Assembly: GCA_002418285.1 (NCBI GenBank)
Contig: DIDT01000035.1
Span: 1 to 64,000, forward strand
Origin: Phycisphaerales bacterium UBA5793
GTDB lineage: Bacteria; Planctomycetota; Phycisphaerae; Phycisphaerales; UBA5793
Length of the DNA: 64,000 bases
Reading direction: 5' to 3'
Shown in pieces: positions 1-8,467 of the stretch. The translations under genes were made by a program, and so were the position numbers. The number at the start of each line of letters is the position of its first letter. The stretch's first letter is position 1. The notes under the pieces are model-generated. The model saw only the letters and a program-made list of their open reading frames with translations, was not told where the DNA came from and ran no database searches.

Positions 1-348
1 GGGCCGCCGCAGAGCGCGCCGGACCTGTCGATCGGCGCGGTGCGCGGGCCGGTGATCCGCATTCGGCTGCGCGACCGCGAGCACCCCGATCGGCGCGGCA
101 AGCCCGACGGCGTGGAAGGCGCGGTCATCCTCTACCACGTCGGCCCAACGCACCCGGCGGACCAAAGCGCGTGGATGTTCGGCATGCTCGCGTCCCGGCC
201 GGTCTTCGATTTTGAGTTGCCGTGGACGGTGGAGGCGGGGCGCAAGGTGTGGCTTTGCGCGTTCTGGTTCAACGCCCGCAAACAGGCCGGCCCGCTGGCG
301 GCGCCCAGGAGCACGATTGTCGGGGAAGGGTTGCGGTTGGCGGCATGA
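1..348 (+). CDS. hypothetical protein, 5' end outside window
   Basis: The reading frame is open from base 1 to a TGA at 346-348, so this is the C-terminal 115 residues of a longer protein. A GTG at 40 is an internal codon rather than a convincing start, because the frame stays open upstream and no ribosome site is visible. The segment has a beta-rich, Fn3-like feel: hydrophobic/charged alternation, then a FELPW block, then a WLCAFWFNAR block and a GPLAAP tail. This resembles the C-terminal domain of short hypothetical proteins common in planctomycetes and Bacteroidetes, in which a similar strand pair precedes a 'GPW' motif. Function is unknown. About 120 bases of G-rich spacer and a terminator for the opposing gene follow it. 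Confidence 0.55.
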   Translation, partial: GPPQSAPDLSIGAVRGPVIRIRLRDREHPDRRGKPDGVEGAVILYHVGPTHPADQSAWMFGMLASRPVFDFELPWTVEAGRKVWLCAFWFNARKQAGPLAAPRSTIVGEGLRLAA

Positions 349-470
349 GGCGTGAGTGGGTGATGGGGTGATGGGGTGAGTGGGTGCGCGCGGGTAGGTC
401 GGGACCGCTGCCCGCGCGGGGATGACCGAAGAATTGGTCCGCATGGCGGACCCTACGAAATCGAACAGCC

Positions 471-508
471 AAAAACAAACACGGGCGAAGGTGGTCCTTC
501 GCCCGTGT
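471..508 (-). terminator. intrinsic terminator of the metalloprotease gene
   Basis: A perfect 13-bp stem (479-491 pairing with 496-508) closes a 4-base loop. Read on the minus strand it is followed by a T-rich tract (complement of the A-rich 471-478). It lies 32 bases beyond the stop of the minus-strand metalloprotease gene, which fits a rho-independent terminator. The remaining spacer at 349-470 holds only a G-rich GTGATGGG-like low-complexity stretch. Confidence 0.85.
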
Positions 509-540
509 CGTGAAACTAATCACATCAAACCAACTTCGGG

Positions 541-3252
541 TCAGTTGCCCGAGTAGGTCTTGATCGCGTCGATCGAGGTGCTCAGCCGCTGGTGGCACTC
601 TTCGAGGTGGGTGCGGCTGTAGTCGTCGAGGTTTCGCACGTCGCTGCTCTTGAGGATCTTCTCGATGCGGTCGCGCAAGTTGGTCATCCATTCCATGGAC
701 AGGGCCTGGACGGCGCGGGGCGTGCCCCAACTGCCGTCGATCTCGTTGAGGTCGATGAGGTTGCTGATGTACTCGCGCTGGAGGTTGCGGCGCAGCGAAG
801 AGATCATCGGCTTGCGGTTGGTGTACTTGCCGTTGGCCGGGTTGGACTGGAGCACTTCGCTCCAGATCTCATCGGTCAGGCCGTTGAGCAATTCGGGCAG
901 CGTGAACGCATCGTCGTTTTCCGGAACGAGGAACTCGTTGTCGTAGACGCGCTTGAGAATCGTGGGATTCATCAGCGTGAGCAGCACGCCGCGCTGCACG
1001 CCCATGACGGTGTCATGCACGGGGAACTCGGGGCTGCCCGAGTAGTTGCCCCAGTGGTTCTGCTTGTCGGTGGCGAGGTAGGCGAGCAGATCGGGGCTGA
1101 GGCCGAAGGCTTCATCGTCGAACGCGTTTTTGACGACGAACTTGAACGCCTCGCGCTGCTTGGCGGCCTCGACGGGCTCCATCGGCGGGCGAGCATTGGG
1201 ATCGCCCTTGCGATCGCGGTTGACGTAGGTGCCGCCGATGAAGCGGCTGACCATGCTCACCGCGCCGGCCTGCTGGTAGAGGAGCATGTTGAAGTAATCG
1301 CGAGCGGGGTACCACGCTTCGCCCTTCTTGACGGCGCGATCGAGCAGTTCGCCGCGCAGTTTGTGAACGAGGCCAATCTGCCGCTGGCCGTAAGCGATGG
1401 GATCGGCGCCGAGGTCGAAGCGGCGCACGAGCGGATCCGGACCAGCGGCGTCTTCATCGGTCGCGTACTGGAGACCGGCTTCCGCGACGCGGCTGGCGAT
1501 TTCAGGGAGTTTCTTTTCGTCAGGCGTGTAGCCGTATTCGATGGCCCAGTAGTCGTAGGGGCCGATGACGGGAGTGACCCAGTCGCCCTGTTCCTTGCCC
1601 TCGGGGGCGAGGTTAAGCGGGTTGTAATCCATGACTGAGCCGACCTGCGGCTCGCCGGCGCCTTTGTTGATGTCTTCGAGCGACTTCCAGGTGGAAGCCT
1701 TGAAGTTGTGACGCAGGCCGAGGGTGTGACCGACTTCGTGGGTCACGATTTCCTTGATGACCTGGGCGACGAATTTCTCGGGCAGGCCGTCGATGAGATC
1801 CTTGTCGCTGTACCCGACGGGATTCATGCGGGCCGAGAGGGCGAGGCGGGCGAGGTTCATCTGGTTCGCGGCGCCGATGGCCATGTCGCAGCGACGGTTC
1901 TTCTGAACGATGCGGGCCAACATGGTGCCGGGGTTGGAGTCGTCATTGGAGAAGATCGTGCCCTGCGGGCTTTCCTGCGGCAGGCCGGAAGGCGATGCCG
2001 TGGGACGGGCGTTGCTGCGATTGATGATTGTCGTCGGATCCCAATGGGGGTGGTCCTGAACCCACTTGAGGGTTTCGGGGCTCGCATCCTCCTTGGGAAT
2101 CTCGGCGATCATGCGCTGGTAGTCGAGCGCGTAGTAACGGACCATCGAATCGTCGAAGATGATGTCGGCGTCGAGAATCTCGCCGGTCTCGGGATTCGCG
2201 CGGCTCGGCCCCATGGCGAATGCGTCTTCTGAAGTGATCCAACGGATGAAGTTGTAGCGAACGTCCTCGGGATCGAGGTCCATGTAGGCGCCGGTCTTGG
2301 CGTCCTGCTGACGGACTTCGATGGCGCCGTCGATGCCGATTTCGCGGTAGGCTTTGTTCCATTCGAGAATGCCATCGCGCACATAGCGGCGGTACTTCAC
2401 CGGCACGGTGTGCTCGAGGTAGAAGATGATCGGCTTCTCGGGCGGACTCAGCGCGAGGGAAGGATCGCGCTTCTTGAGATTCCAGCGATTGATGTAGCGA
2501 ACGAACTGCTTGCCGTCGTCGCTGTCTTTGGCGAAGTCCTTGAAGACCGTCATGAAGTAGCCGATGCGTTCGTCGGCTTCGCGCGGCTGGTAGTCGGTCT
2601 TGGGCACGCTGCTCAGCGAGTAGTAGATGTCGGTGAGGCGGCCGTCCTGCCCGGGACCTTCGAAGGAGAGTTCGATGTTCTCCGGGAACGCCTTGCAGTT
2701 CTTGATGACGGTCAGGCGCGGGTTGAGCGGCAGGGCGAACTGGCCCGACTGGCCGACAAGCAGCGCATCGAGGTCGATGACCGGCCCACCGCCCGGGCCC
2801 ATCGTGACAATCGGCACGGCGATGATGACGCGATCGGAGTAGGTGCGATCGACAGAGGACTTGATCTCGCTGTCACCGCGCGCCTGGTACTGGAGTTCGG
2901 GCTGCATGAGCACGAGTTGGTCGTTGATGCGCCGCCAGTAGCAGTACATCTCGTTCCACTGCCAGCCGGTGAAGTAGCTGCCGCCGGCGATGGAGACCGC
3001 CGCGAAGAACCGCTTGCCCTCGAAGTTGCGCGGCAGTTCGGCGAGCAACTGGTTGTCTTCGTCGTTGCGGTAGATGGTGTACATCGACGCGCTGCCATCG
3101 GCGGTCGAGATGACCTTGCGGTAGCCGTCGCTGACTTTGTCGAAGGGAGGGAAGTCGGGTTCCGCCTGGGCGACGGTCGCCAGCGCCACGAGGGCGGCGC
3201 AGGCAGTGAGCGCGAGTGGAGCGCTTTTCCTGAAAATCGAATGATCGGACAC
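541..3252 (-). CDS. secreted zinc-dependent metalloprotease (DUF5117/DUF4953-type)
   Basis: Predicted 903-residue exported protease. The GTG start at 3252 is chosen because AGGAGG lies just upstream and the protein then begins with a clean signal peptide (lysine/arginine, hydrophobic core, AQA-type cleavage site near residue 27). The longer open frame upstream has no signal-like start. The extended zinc motif HEVGHTLGLRH occupies residues 505-515, with ligands H505, H509 and H515 and catalytic E506. A SVMDY stretch about 35 residues later looks like a metzincin Met-turn. Length and order (long N-terminal domain, then protease, then helical C-terminal region) match the large zinc-dependent metalloproteases with DUF5117 and DUF4953 domains. 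Substrate is unknown. It is a single gene with its own terminator. Confidence 0.9.
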   Translation of the reverse strand: MSDHSIFRKSAPLALTACAALVALATVAQAEPDFPPFDKVSDGYRKVISTADGSASMYTIYRNDEDNQLLAELPRNFEGKRFFAAVSIAGGSYFTGWQWNEMYCYWRRINDQLVLMQPELQYQARGDSEIKSSVDRTYSDRVIIAVPIVTMGPGGGPVIDLDALLVGQSGQFALPLNPRLTVIKNCKAFPENIELSFEGPGQDGRLTDIYYSLSSVPKTDYQPREADERIGYFMTVFKDFAKDSDDGKQFVRYINRWNLKKRDPSLALSPPEKPIIFYLEHTVPVKYRRYVRDGILEWNKAYREIGIDGAIEVRQQDAKTGAYMDLDPEDVRYNFIRWITSEDAFAMGPSRANPETGEILDADIIFDDSMVRYYALDYQRMIAEIPKEDASPETLKWVQDHPHWDPTTIINRSNARPTASPSGLPQESPQGTIFSNDDSNPGTMLARIVQKNRRCDMAIGAANQMNLARLALSARMNPVGYSDKDLIDGLPEKFVAQVIKEIVTHEVGHTLGLRHNFKASTWKSLEDINKGAGEPQVGSVMDYNPLNLAPEGKEQGDWVTPVIGPYDYWAIEYGYTPDEKKLPEIASRVAEAGLQYATDEDAAGPDPLVRRFDLGADPIAYGQRQIGLVHKLRGELLDRAVKKGEAWYPARDYFNMLLYQQAGAVSMVSRFIGGTYVNRDRKGDPNARPPMEPVEAAKQREAFKFVVKNAFDDEAFGLSPDLLAYLATDKQNHWGNYSGSPEFPVHDTVMGVQRGVLLTLMNPTILKRVYDNEFLVPENDDAFTLPELLNGLTDEIWSEVLQSNPANGKYTNRKPMISSLRRNLQREYISNLIDLNEIDGSWGTPRAVQALSMEWMTNLRDRIEKILKSSDVRNLDDYSRTHLEECHQRLSTSIDAIKTYSGN

Positions 3253-3471
3253 TGTTGAGTCCTCCTTGAATGGACATAGCCGAGGCGGCGGGTCGAAGCA
3301 CGATCCGCGGATCGGAAAGTGAAGGATGGTTCCGCGCCCACCAGATGCGCAGCGGTTGAGGGATGATACCGGCATGGACGCGTGGCGATGCCTTGATCCG
3401 TCGGGAATCGCGCCGGATTTGGTTTCGCGGAGGCACCGGAATACACTCTCCTCCAACTTGTTTTGCCGCAC

Positions 3472-3545
3472 GTCCCGTTCGTCTAGTCGGCCTAGGACGC
3501 CAGGTTCTCATCCTGGTAACAGGGGTTCAAATCCCCTACGGGACG
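3472..3545 (+). tRNA. tRNA-Glu (anticodon CTC)
   Basis: A complete cloverleaf can be drawn. The acceptor stem is GTCCCGT (3472-3478) with ACGGGAC (3538-3544), followed by discriminator G. The anticodon stem CCAGG/CCTGG encloses the loop TTCTCAT, giving anticodon CTC. The T arm is AGGGG/CCCCT around TTCAAAT. The CCA end is not encoded. The last ten bases overlap, on the opposite strand, the final codons and stop of the ApbE-like gene. Confidence 0.96.
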
Positions 3546-4612
3546 CTTTTCTTGCGCGGGGCGAGAAGGTCGACCATACCCGGCGACGATCGCACACGCG
3601 TCTCCGCGTCGAATCCTTCCTCGATGAGAACTTCGACGCCGCGGTACTGCCGAGCCAGCTCCAATCCGTAGTCCATCGGCAGCAGACACAGCGCCGTGGC
3701 GATGGAGTCGGACATCATGCCGCGCGGGGCGACGACCGTCGCAGCGATGCGGCGTGACGATCCCAATCCCGTGCGTGGATCGACGATGTGCGAGTAGCGT
3801 CTCTCTTCGATCTGCACGAACTGCTGCGCGTCTCCGGAGGTTGACACCGCGGAATCGGTCAGGTGCAGAATCGGCGGGCCCGCTTCGCTCGACGCCCCCA
3901 CTCCCCCTTCCACGGCTACTTCCCAGAACTGGCGAGCGGGCGGGGCGGCCCCAACCACGATGTCGCCGGCCATAGCGACGAGGAATCGAGTGACGCCGCG
4001 CTGGCGCAAGATGGTGGCGGCGCCGTCGCACGCATAACCCTTGGCGATACCGCCAAGATCGAGCCGCATGCCGGGCTTGGTCAAATCGACGGTTTGGGTC
4101 TCAGCGTTAAGTCGAACCCATTGCCAACCGACAAGCTGGCGGGCGGCGTCGAGTTCGGTCGGTGCTGCAAGCGTGCCTGCGCGGCGCATTTCGCGCCAGA
4201 GTTTTACCAGAGGGCCGGCGGTTACATCAAAGACGCCGCCGGAGCGGTCATGAAGATCGCCGGCAAACGACAGTATTGCAATGAGGTCGCGGCTGACGGC
4301 AACGGGACCACCACCGGCCCGATCACAGAGGCACATCAGCTCACTGTCAACACGGTAGTCGCTCATGATGGCATCGAGTTCGGCGACGCGCGCGAACGCG
4401 GCTTTGGCCGCCTGGATGGCCTCGGACTCGGAAGCGGTGTAAAGCACAATGCGGGCGCGCACGCCCATGTGTACCTCGCTGTATTCGAAACGGTGAAGCG
4501 AGATCGCGGTTGCCGCGGGCGGCGCTGAGGCACATCCAACCGACAGCAGGCCGAGGAAGGGCACGACAACGCCAAGGGTCATCGCACGGAATCGGGACAA
4601 AGCGTTGGTCAT
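3536..4612 (-). CDS. apbE: FAD:protein FMN transferase, ApbE-like, probable lipoprotein
   Basis: ApbE enzymes transfer FMN from FAD to threonine of exported flavoproteins, acting outside the cytoplasm. Family signatures are present: LDLGGIAKGYACD, an AGDI block, and the C-terminal STSGD followed by YSHIVDPRTG. The mature protein of about 330 residues is the usual size. The N-terminus has a hydrophobic stretch ending LLSVGC, so lipidation at Cys27 is plausible, although serine at -3 is not the ideal lipobox residue. Start is uncertain: ATG at 4612, or ATG at 4624, which overlaps a TACGAT hexamer. I saw no flavinylation target motif in neighbouring exported proteins. The stop codon lies inside the complement of tRNA-Glu. 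Confidence 0.9.
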   Translation of the reverse strand: MTNALSRFRAMTLGVVVPFLGLLSVGCASAPPAATAISLHRFEYSEVHMGVRARIVLYTASESEAIQAAKAAFARVAELDAIMSDYRVDSELMCLCDRAGGGPVAVSRDLIAILSFAGDLHDRSGGVFDVTAGPLVKLWREMRRAGTLAAPTELDAARQLVGWQWVRLNAETQTVDLTKPGMRLDLGGIAKGYACDGAATILRQRGVTRFLVAMAGDIVVGAAPPARQFWEVAVEGGVGASSEAGPPILHLTDSAVSTSGDAQQFVQIEERRYSHIVDPRTGLGSSRRIAATVVAPRGMMSDSIATALCLLPMDYGLELARQYRGVEVLIEEGFDAETRVRSSPGMVDLLAPRKKSVP

Positions 4613-4726
4613 CTGGTCCCACATCGTACGACGCGGCGGTCTGCATCGCTCCATCCCGGGGGGCCAGACTCTGCCGCGCGGCAACCGCATTGGTAAGATG
4701 ATGCGGACGATCACCCATTGGTGACA

Positions 4727-5764
4727 ATGAATCCAGGAAACTGGCGGCGCGGAGGAGTTGTTCGTTTGGATGATACTGCGGAACAACGCGATGAAGATCC
4801 GACGCCGGACGCTTCAGAGGTTCTGGCCGAGCCACTGCCGCTCCTGGAAGCCCAACCAACTTCCGAGCCGGTGCCTCCAGCGCCACGACCACCGCCGCGC
4901 GTCTTTAGTGCTGTGCTTGCCCCGTTCATCGCGATCCCGATCGTTGCGATCGTGAGCGGAATCGCGACGGCGGTCCCCGCGATTGTGATTCATTGGCAGG
5001 AGATTAGTCAAGCGCAGGGCAACCCGGAGGTGATGCAACGCATCATTCTCGACTTTGTGACAACGCCGCTGGGATTGGTCTGTTCAATCGTTCCGGCGGA
5101 GTTGGCATTTCTGGCAATGGTTTTGTTTGCGGTACGACTCTCGCCTCAGTTTTTGATCGACCGGCTGGCGTTGCACCGGCCGCGTACACCCTGGTGGGCG
5201 TACGTGCTGTTCGCGCTGGCTTCGCCGGCTCTTGGCATGATCGGCGCCCAGTTGGCGAGCCTCCTGCGCACGGACGAGAGCGAGTCCATCGGCTTCCTCT
5301 TCGAGACATTTCAGAAGCTGCCGCTCTGGCTTGGCCTCGCAGCCATCCTCATCTACAGCGTGTCGCCGGGAATCTGTGAAGAGATGTTCTTCCGAGGCTA
5401 TGTCCAGTCGCGATTGCTAAAGCGGTGGCATCCGGTGCTTGCCATCGGTTTTGCGAGCGTGTTCTTCTCGCTGGCTCATATCGAACCAGCGCACGCGCTG
5501 CTCGTCTTTCCTTTGGGGGTGTGGATGGGCGTCATTGCGTGGCGCACGGGCAGCATCTGGCCGAGCATCACGACACACACGCTCAACAATGCATATGGCG
5601 TCACGCTGATGGTGTTCATTACCGTTGATCAGGCCAGGACGATGGAAGCGCAGTGGACGCCGTTCACGATTGCCGTCACGGCCATTGGCGGCATCGCGCT
5701 GCTGGCCTCAAGCCTCTACCTGTTCAGCAACCCGCCCCGCCGGGCGTCGTACGCCACCGCCTGA
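4727..5764 (+). CDS. CPBP-family intramembrane metalloprotease
   Basis: Multi-pass membrane protein of about 345 residues in the CPBP (CAAX protease/bacteriocin-processing, Abi) family. The hallmark EExxxR is seen as EEMFFR at residues 218-223, followed by the second motif block with the conserved histidine (SLAHIEPAH) and a third block containing WPSITTHTLNN. A proline-rich, acidic cytosolic N-terminus of about 60 residues precedes the first membrane segment. Start is ambiguous among TTG 4718, GTG 4721 and ATG 4727; the ATG is preferred. It is divergent from apbE with about 115 bases between them. Such proteins prenyl-process or cleave membrane substrates, but the target here is unknown. Confidence 0.85.
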   Translation: MNPGNWRRGGVVRLDDTAEQRDEDPTPDASEVLAEPLPLLEAQPTSEPVPPAPRPPPRVFSAVLAPFIAIPIVAIVSGIATAVPAIVIHWQEISQAQGNPEVMQRIILDFVTTPLGLVCSIVPAELAFLAMVLFAVRLSPQFLIDRLALHRPRTPWWAYVLFALASPALGMIGAQLASLLRTDESESIGFLFETFQKLPLWLGLAAILIYSVSPGICEEMFFRGYVQSRLLKRWHPVLAIGFASVFFSLAHIEPAHALLVFPLGVWMGVIAWRTGSIWPSITTHTLNNAYGVTLMVFITVDQARTMEAQWTPFTIAVTAIGGIALLASSLYLFSNPPRRASYATA

Positions 5765-5799
5765 TTCCTGAAAGACTGCAACAAAGTCGGTGCTTTTCG

Positions 5800-5828
5800 T
5801 TGCGGCCATCGCCCGCTTCCGTTATGAT
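5800..5828 (+). promoter_or_regulatory. candidate promoter of the lactonase-like gene
   Basis: TTGCGG at 5800-5805 and TATGAT at 5823-5828 are separated by 17 bases, a sigma-70-like arrangement 42 bases before the start codon. The -10 is good (5 of 6), the -35 weak (3 of 6). Confidence 0.45.
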
Positions 5829-5869
5829 TGACCCTGCGGCTACGCCCGTTTCCTGGAGGGGAGAACATC

Positions 5870-7294
5870 ATGCGCCGAGCATCATCACGTTTTCTGACCG
5901 TTTGCGGCCTGACTTGCCTGTGCGCAGGCAGCGCTTTGGCGCAGTCCAGCGAGCCCGCGGTTTACATCGTCACCTACCCCAATGGGGCGCAGGGCAAGCT
6001 CTCCTCGATGACGATCAACCCGGACGGCACGCTCAACCTCGTCGGCGTGTATGACACTTCCGACACCGGGCCGCAGGCAATCAGTCTGGCGCCGGGCGGA
6101 GAGTACGTTGCGCTGTCGCATGGCACGGCGAACAACCTCAACGAGAAGCTCGATATTTTCGCCGTCAACTCGGACGCGACGACGACGTTCATGCTCACCA
6201 AGCTCGTCCCCGACAGCCCGCTTGATCTCGTCTGGATCAACGACCATCTGCTGGCGGTGGCGCAGACGAGCGTGAGCGGCTCCAATAGCGTGGGTATCTA
6301 CACCTTTGACCCCGGCGCGCCTTCGCTCACTGAGATTGCGCGGCATGATGCCGGTCGATTCTGTTCAAACCTCGCCATGCACCCGCATGGTCGCTATCTC
6401 TACGCGAACGACTCGACGAACAACGCGATCTACACCTTTGAGATCTTCCCGGACGACACAAGCGCCCAGGTCAATACGCTCTTCACCGGTTATTACCCAC
6501 TGGGCATGGGCATCAGCCACGATGGTGAGTTGCTGTATGCCGGTGGCGGGATCAGCGGCGGTGGACACCTTGTGCTGGGCTATGCGCTGAACGCGCTGGA
6601 TGGTTCACTCACCGGTCTGCCGGGACAGCCGTACACCTCCGACGGCGCATCACCCAAACTCGTCGTCACTTCCAGTGATGACAGGTACGCTTTCGTCGGG
6701 CACGGCACGGACGCAACACTGCGCACGATGCGAATCAACAACGACGGCAGTCTGACCAGCACCGGCTACCAGTTCGACATCGGGCTGCAAGGCACGTTGG
6801 GCAAGGTCGCGGTGCTTGACAATCTGCTTTTCGTCACCGACAACTCGACGGCTATCGACGGCAAAAGCGGCATCTACTCGTTCACGATTGAGAACGACGG
6901 CTCGCTGGTCATGAACGGCGGCGATCTGTTCAGCACGGGTTCGAGCACGCCGAACTCGATTGCGGTGTGGAACCCGCGCCAGCGGATGGTGCTGGCTGTG
7001 ACGGATGTCATCATGGGCCAACAGGCGGGATTCCGCATAACGGGCGCGCCGCCGAATGATCAGTTCGGCCTCGTCTACACCCTTCGCGGTCCCGGCCGGG
7101 TTCGCCCCAACGGCTGGCAGGTGACGATCGATCTCGCGTACCCGGCCCAAGCGGGTCCGATCCGCCGAGCCGACGGCAACGGCGTCTCCGCATTCACTCT
7201 GCCTGTTCCGATTCGCAGCGTCCCGCTCGTGTGGTTCCAGGCGGTGCGACCGGATGCGAAGAGCAACGTGGTGGTCCGGCCGTTGACGCGGTGA
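5870..7294 (+). CDS. exported lactonase-like beta-propeller protein
   Basis: A 474-residue exported protein. The ATG at 5870 follows a strong GGAGGGGAG site and opens a signal peptide ending near ALAQ (residue 23). Repeated short blades with patterns such as 'NPDGTLNLVG', 'PHGRYLYAND', 'SHDGELLYAGG' and 'SSDDRYAFVGH' match the seven-bladed 6-phosphogluconolactonase/YncE-like propeller family (Lactonase). Enzyme activity is not assured, since many members are binding proteins. The last ~85 residues form a separate module with the ending WFQAVRPDAKSNVVV, resembling the C-termini of two other exported proteins in this window. Convergent with the methyltransferase gene; a GCCGTC/GACGGC hairpin (7311-7328) sits between them without a T tract. 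Confidence 0.8.
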   Translation: MRRASSRFLTVCGLTCLCAGSALAQSSEPAVYIVTYPNGAQGKLSSMTINPDGTLNLVGVYDTSDTGPQAISLAPGGEYVALSHGTANNLNEKLDIFAVNSDATTTFMLTKLVPDSPLDLVWINDHLLAVAQTSVSGSNSVGIYTFDPGAPSLTEIARHDAGRFCSNLAMHPHGRYLYANDSTNNAIYTFEIFPDDTSAQVNTLFTGYYPLGMGISHDGELLYAGGGISGGGHLVLGYALNALDGSLTGLPGQPYTSDGASPKLVVTSSDDRYAFVGHGTDATLRTMRINNDGSLTSTGYQFDIGLQGTLGKVAVLDNLLFVTDNSTAIDGKSGIYSFTIENDGSLVMNGGDLFSTGSSTPNSIAVWNPRQRMVLAVTDVIMGQQAGFRITGAPPNDQFGLVYTLRGPGRVRPNGWQVTIDLAYPAQAGPIRRADGNGVSAFTLPVPIRSVPLVWFQAVRPDAKSNVVVRPLTR

Positions 7295-7329
7295 CTCAGT
7301 CTGGGCACTTGCCGTCGCGCGTGACGGCG

Positions 7330-8394
7330 CTAGGCGGGTCCTGGTGCTTTTGACTTTCGTTTGCGCGGCGGCTTTGCCCTGCGATCTTCGAAGATGGCGC
7401 TGGAAGTCTTCTCGTCGCCGATCAGGTGCACGGGGCCGGCGTTGATGCGCTCGAAGGCCGATGCTGCGTTGCCCTTGCCGAATTCGATACCGATGCTGCG
7501 GCGATTGAGCGCGCGGGCGACCGTACACGTCGTGCCGCTCCCGAGAAACGGATCGAGCACGAGATCGCCCTCGTTCGAGCAGGCGCGAATGACGCGTTCG
7601 AGGTAGACCTCGGGAATCTGGTTGTGGTGCAGGGCGCGGCGTTCCTTGTTGTTGCCTTGAATGCGGCCCCAGTATTTGCCGTACCAGACATCCATCGGGA
7701 CGCGCATGCCCTTGTTTTCATCCTTCGCCTGCGTGCGCGGGTCGTTGTAGATCGCAGCGCGATCGGACTGCTCGAGCACGGCGTCAGGGTTCCAGATGCG
7801 ATTCACAGGGTCTTTGGCGAAGTACAGCGCATGCACTTTGCTCATGATGAACGATGTGTGGCGATGCTGGCCGAAGCGGAAGTGCCAGATGCACCAGTTG
7901 ATCATCGTCAGGCCGCGCCGCTTGAGGTGCATGACGATTTCGGCAGCGGTATCGTCGGGGATGTTGACCCACAGGCTGCCGCGTGGCGACAGGGCGTTGA
8001 TGCAGCCGTCGAGCCAGTCGAATGTGAATCGCTCGTATTCCGCGCGGGGCATGCCATCGCGCCACTCGTCGTAAGGCACATCCCAGTTGAACGGCGGGTC
8101 GGCAAAGATGAGATCCACCTGCCCCTTGTCGGGCAGAGCGGCCAGCACATCGCGACAATCACTAAGGTAGACGCGTGTATCGGGGTCATTGAGCTGGTGC
8201 GCCGGCTTGAGGGATTGCGTCGCGATCGGCTCGTGCGCTGAAACTGTGTCGCCGAAAAGACGAATGTCGCCCGCCTCCGCAGCGGCCCTGATCTGCCCGG
8301 CCGCGCGGCGCTGCACTTGGGTAGCGCCGGAGGGCATGGCATAGCCGCCGGGTCGCACTTCAACAAAATGATCGGTGACCTTCTTCTCCGCCAT
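7330..8394 (-). CDS. DNA adenine/cytosine-N4 methyltransferase, no partner endonuclease
   Basis: Class-beta amino-methyltransferase of about 354 residues. Catalytic motif IV DPPF is at residues 99-102 (FADPPFNWD). The SAM-binding motif I FLGSGTT comes later, near residue 300, followed by RRSIGIE. That order defines the beta group (N6-adenine or N4-cytosine). It methylates specific DNA sites using S-adenosylmethionine; the site cannot be read from sequence. Start ATG at 8394 is preferred over the longer frame, because TACACT lies 8 bases before it and the extra upstream residues look non-coding. No restriction endonuclease is adjacent: neighbours are a propeller protein and MTA phosphorylase. 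It is therefore an orphan methyltransferase, either regulatory or a remnant of a restriction system. Confidence 0.88.
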   Translation of the reverse strand: MAEKKVTDHFVEVRPGGYAMPSGATQVQRRAAGQIRAAAEAGDIRLFGDTVSAHEPIATQSLKPAHQLNDPDTRVYLSDCRDVLAALPDKGQVDLIFADPPFNWDVPYDEWRDGMPRAEYERFTFDWLDGCINALSPRGSLWVNIPDDTAAEIVMHLKRRGLTMINWCIWHFRFGQHRHTSFIMSKVHALYFAKDPVNRIWNPDAVLEQSDRAAIYNDPRTQAKDENKGMRVPMDVWYGKYWGRIQGNNKERRALHHNQIPEVYLERVIRACSNEGDLVLDPFLGSGTTCTVARALNRRSIGIEFGKGNAASAFERINAGPVHLIGDEKTSSAIFEDRRAKPPRKRKSKAPGPA

Positions 8395-8402
8395 GGTCGC
8401 AC

Positions 8403-8408
8403 AGTGTA
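8403..8408 (-). promoter_or_regulatory. -10-like hexamer TACACT before the methyltransferase
   Basis: TACACT (minus strand) ends 8 bases before the ATG at 8394. No Shine-Dalgarno sequence is present, which suggests a leaderless or near-leaderless transcript. No good -35 was seen. Confidence 0.35.
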
Positions 8409-8455
8409 TGCAATTGCCGGCGCTCGCGCCAGTCGGCCCCAACCAGCAAAGGTCG

Positions 8456-8461
8456 TATCAT
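8456..8461 (+). promoter_or_regulatory. -10-like hexamer TATCAT before mtnP
   Basis: TATCAT ends 6 bases before the ATG at 8468, and no ribosome site exists between. This places the expected transcription start at or next to the start codon. It is one of several such arrangements in the window. Confidence 0.4.
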
Positions 8462-8467
8462 GCCGCC

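Noticed and set aside
349..400. G-rich GTGATGGG repeats as a tandem repeat locus
   Set aside because: The units are short, irregular and few, so this is low-complexity spacer rather than a structured repeat.
592..3258. Long plus-strand open frames opposite the metalloprotease (592-1638, 2410-3258)
   Set aside because: They lie antisense to a gene with a clear signal peptide and HExxHxxGxxH motif, have the valine/alanine/arginine-rich composition of GC-rich shadow frames, and show no family motif.
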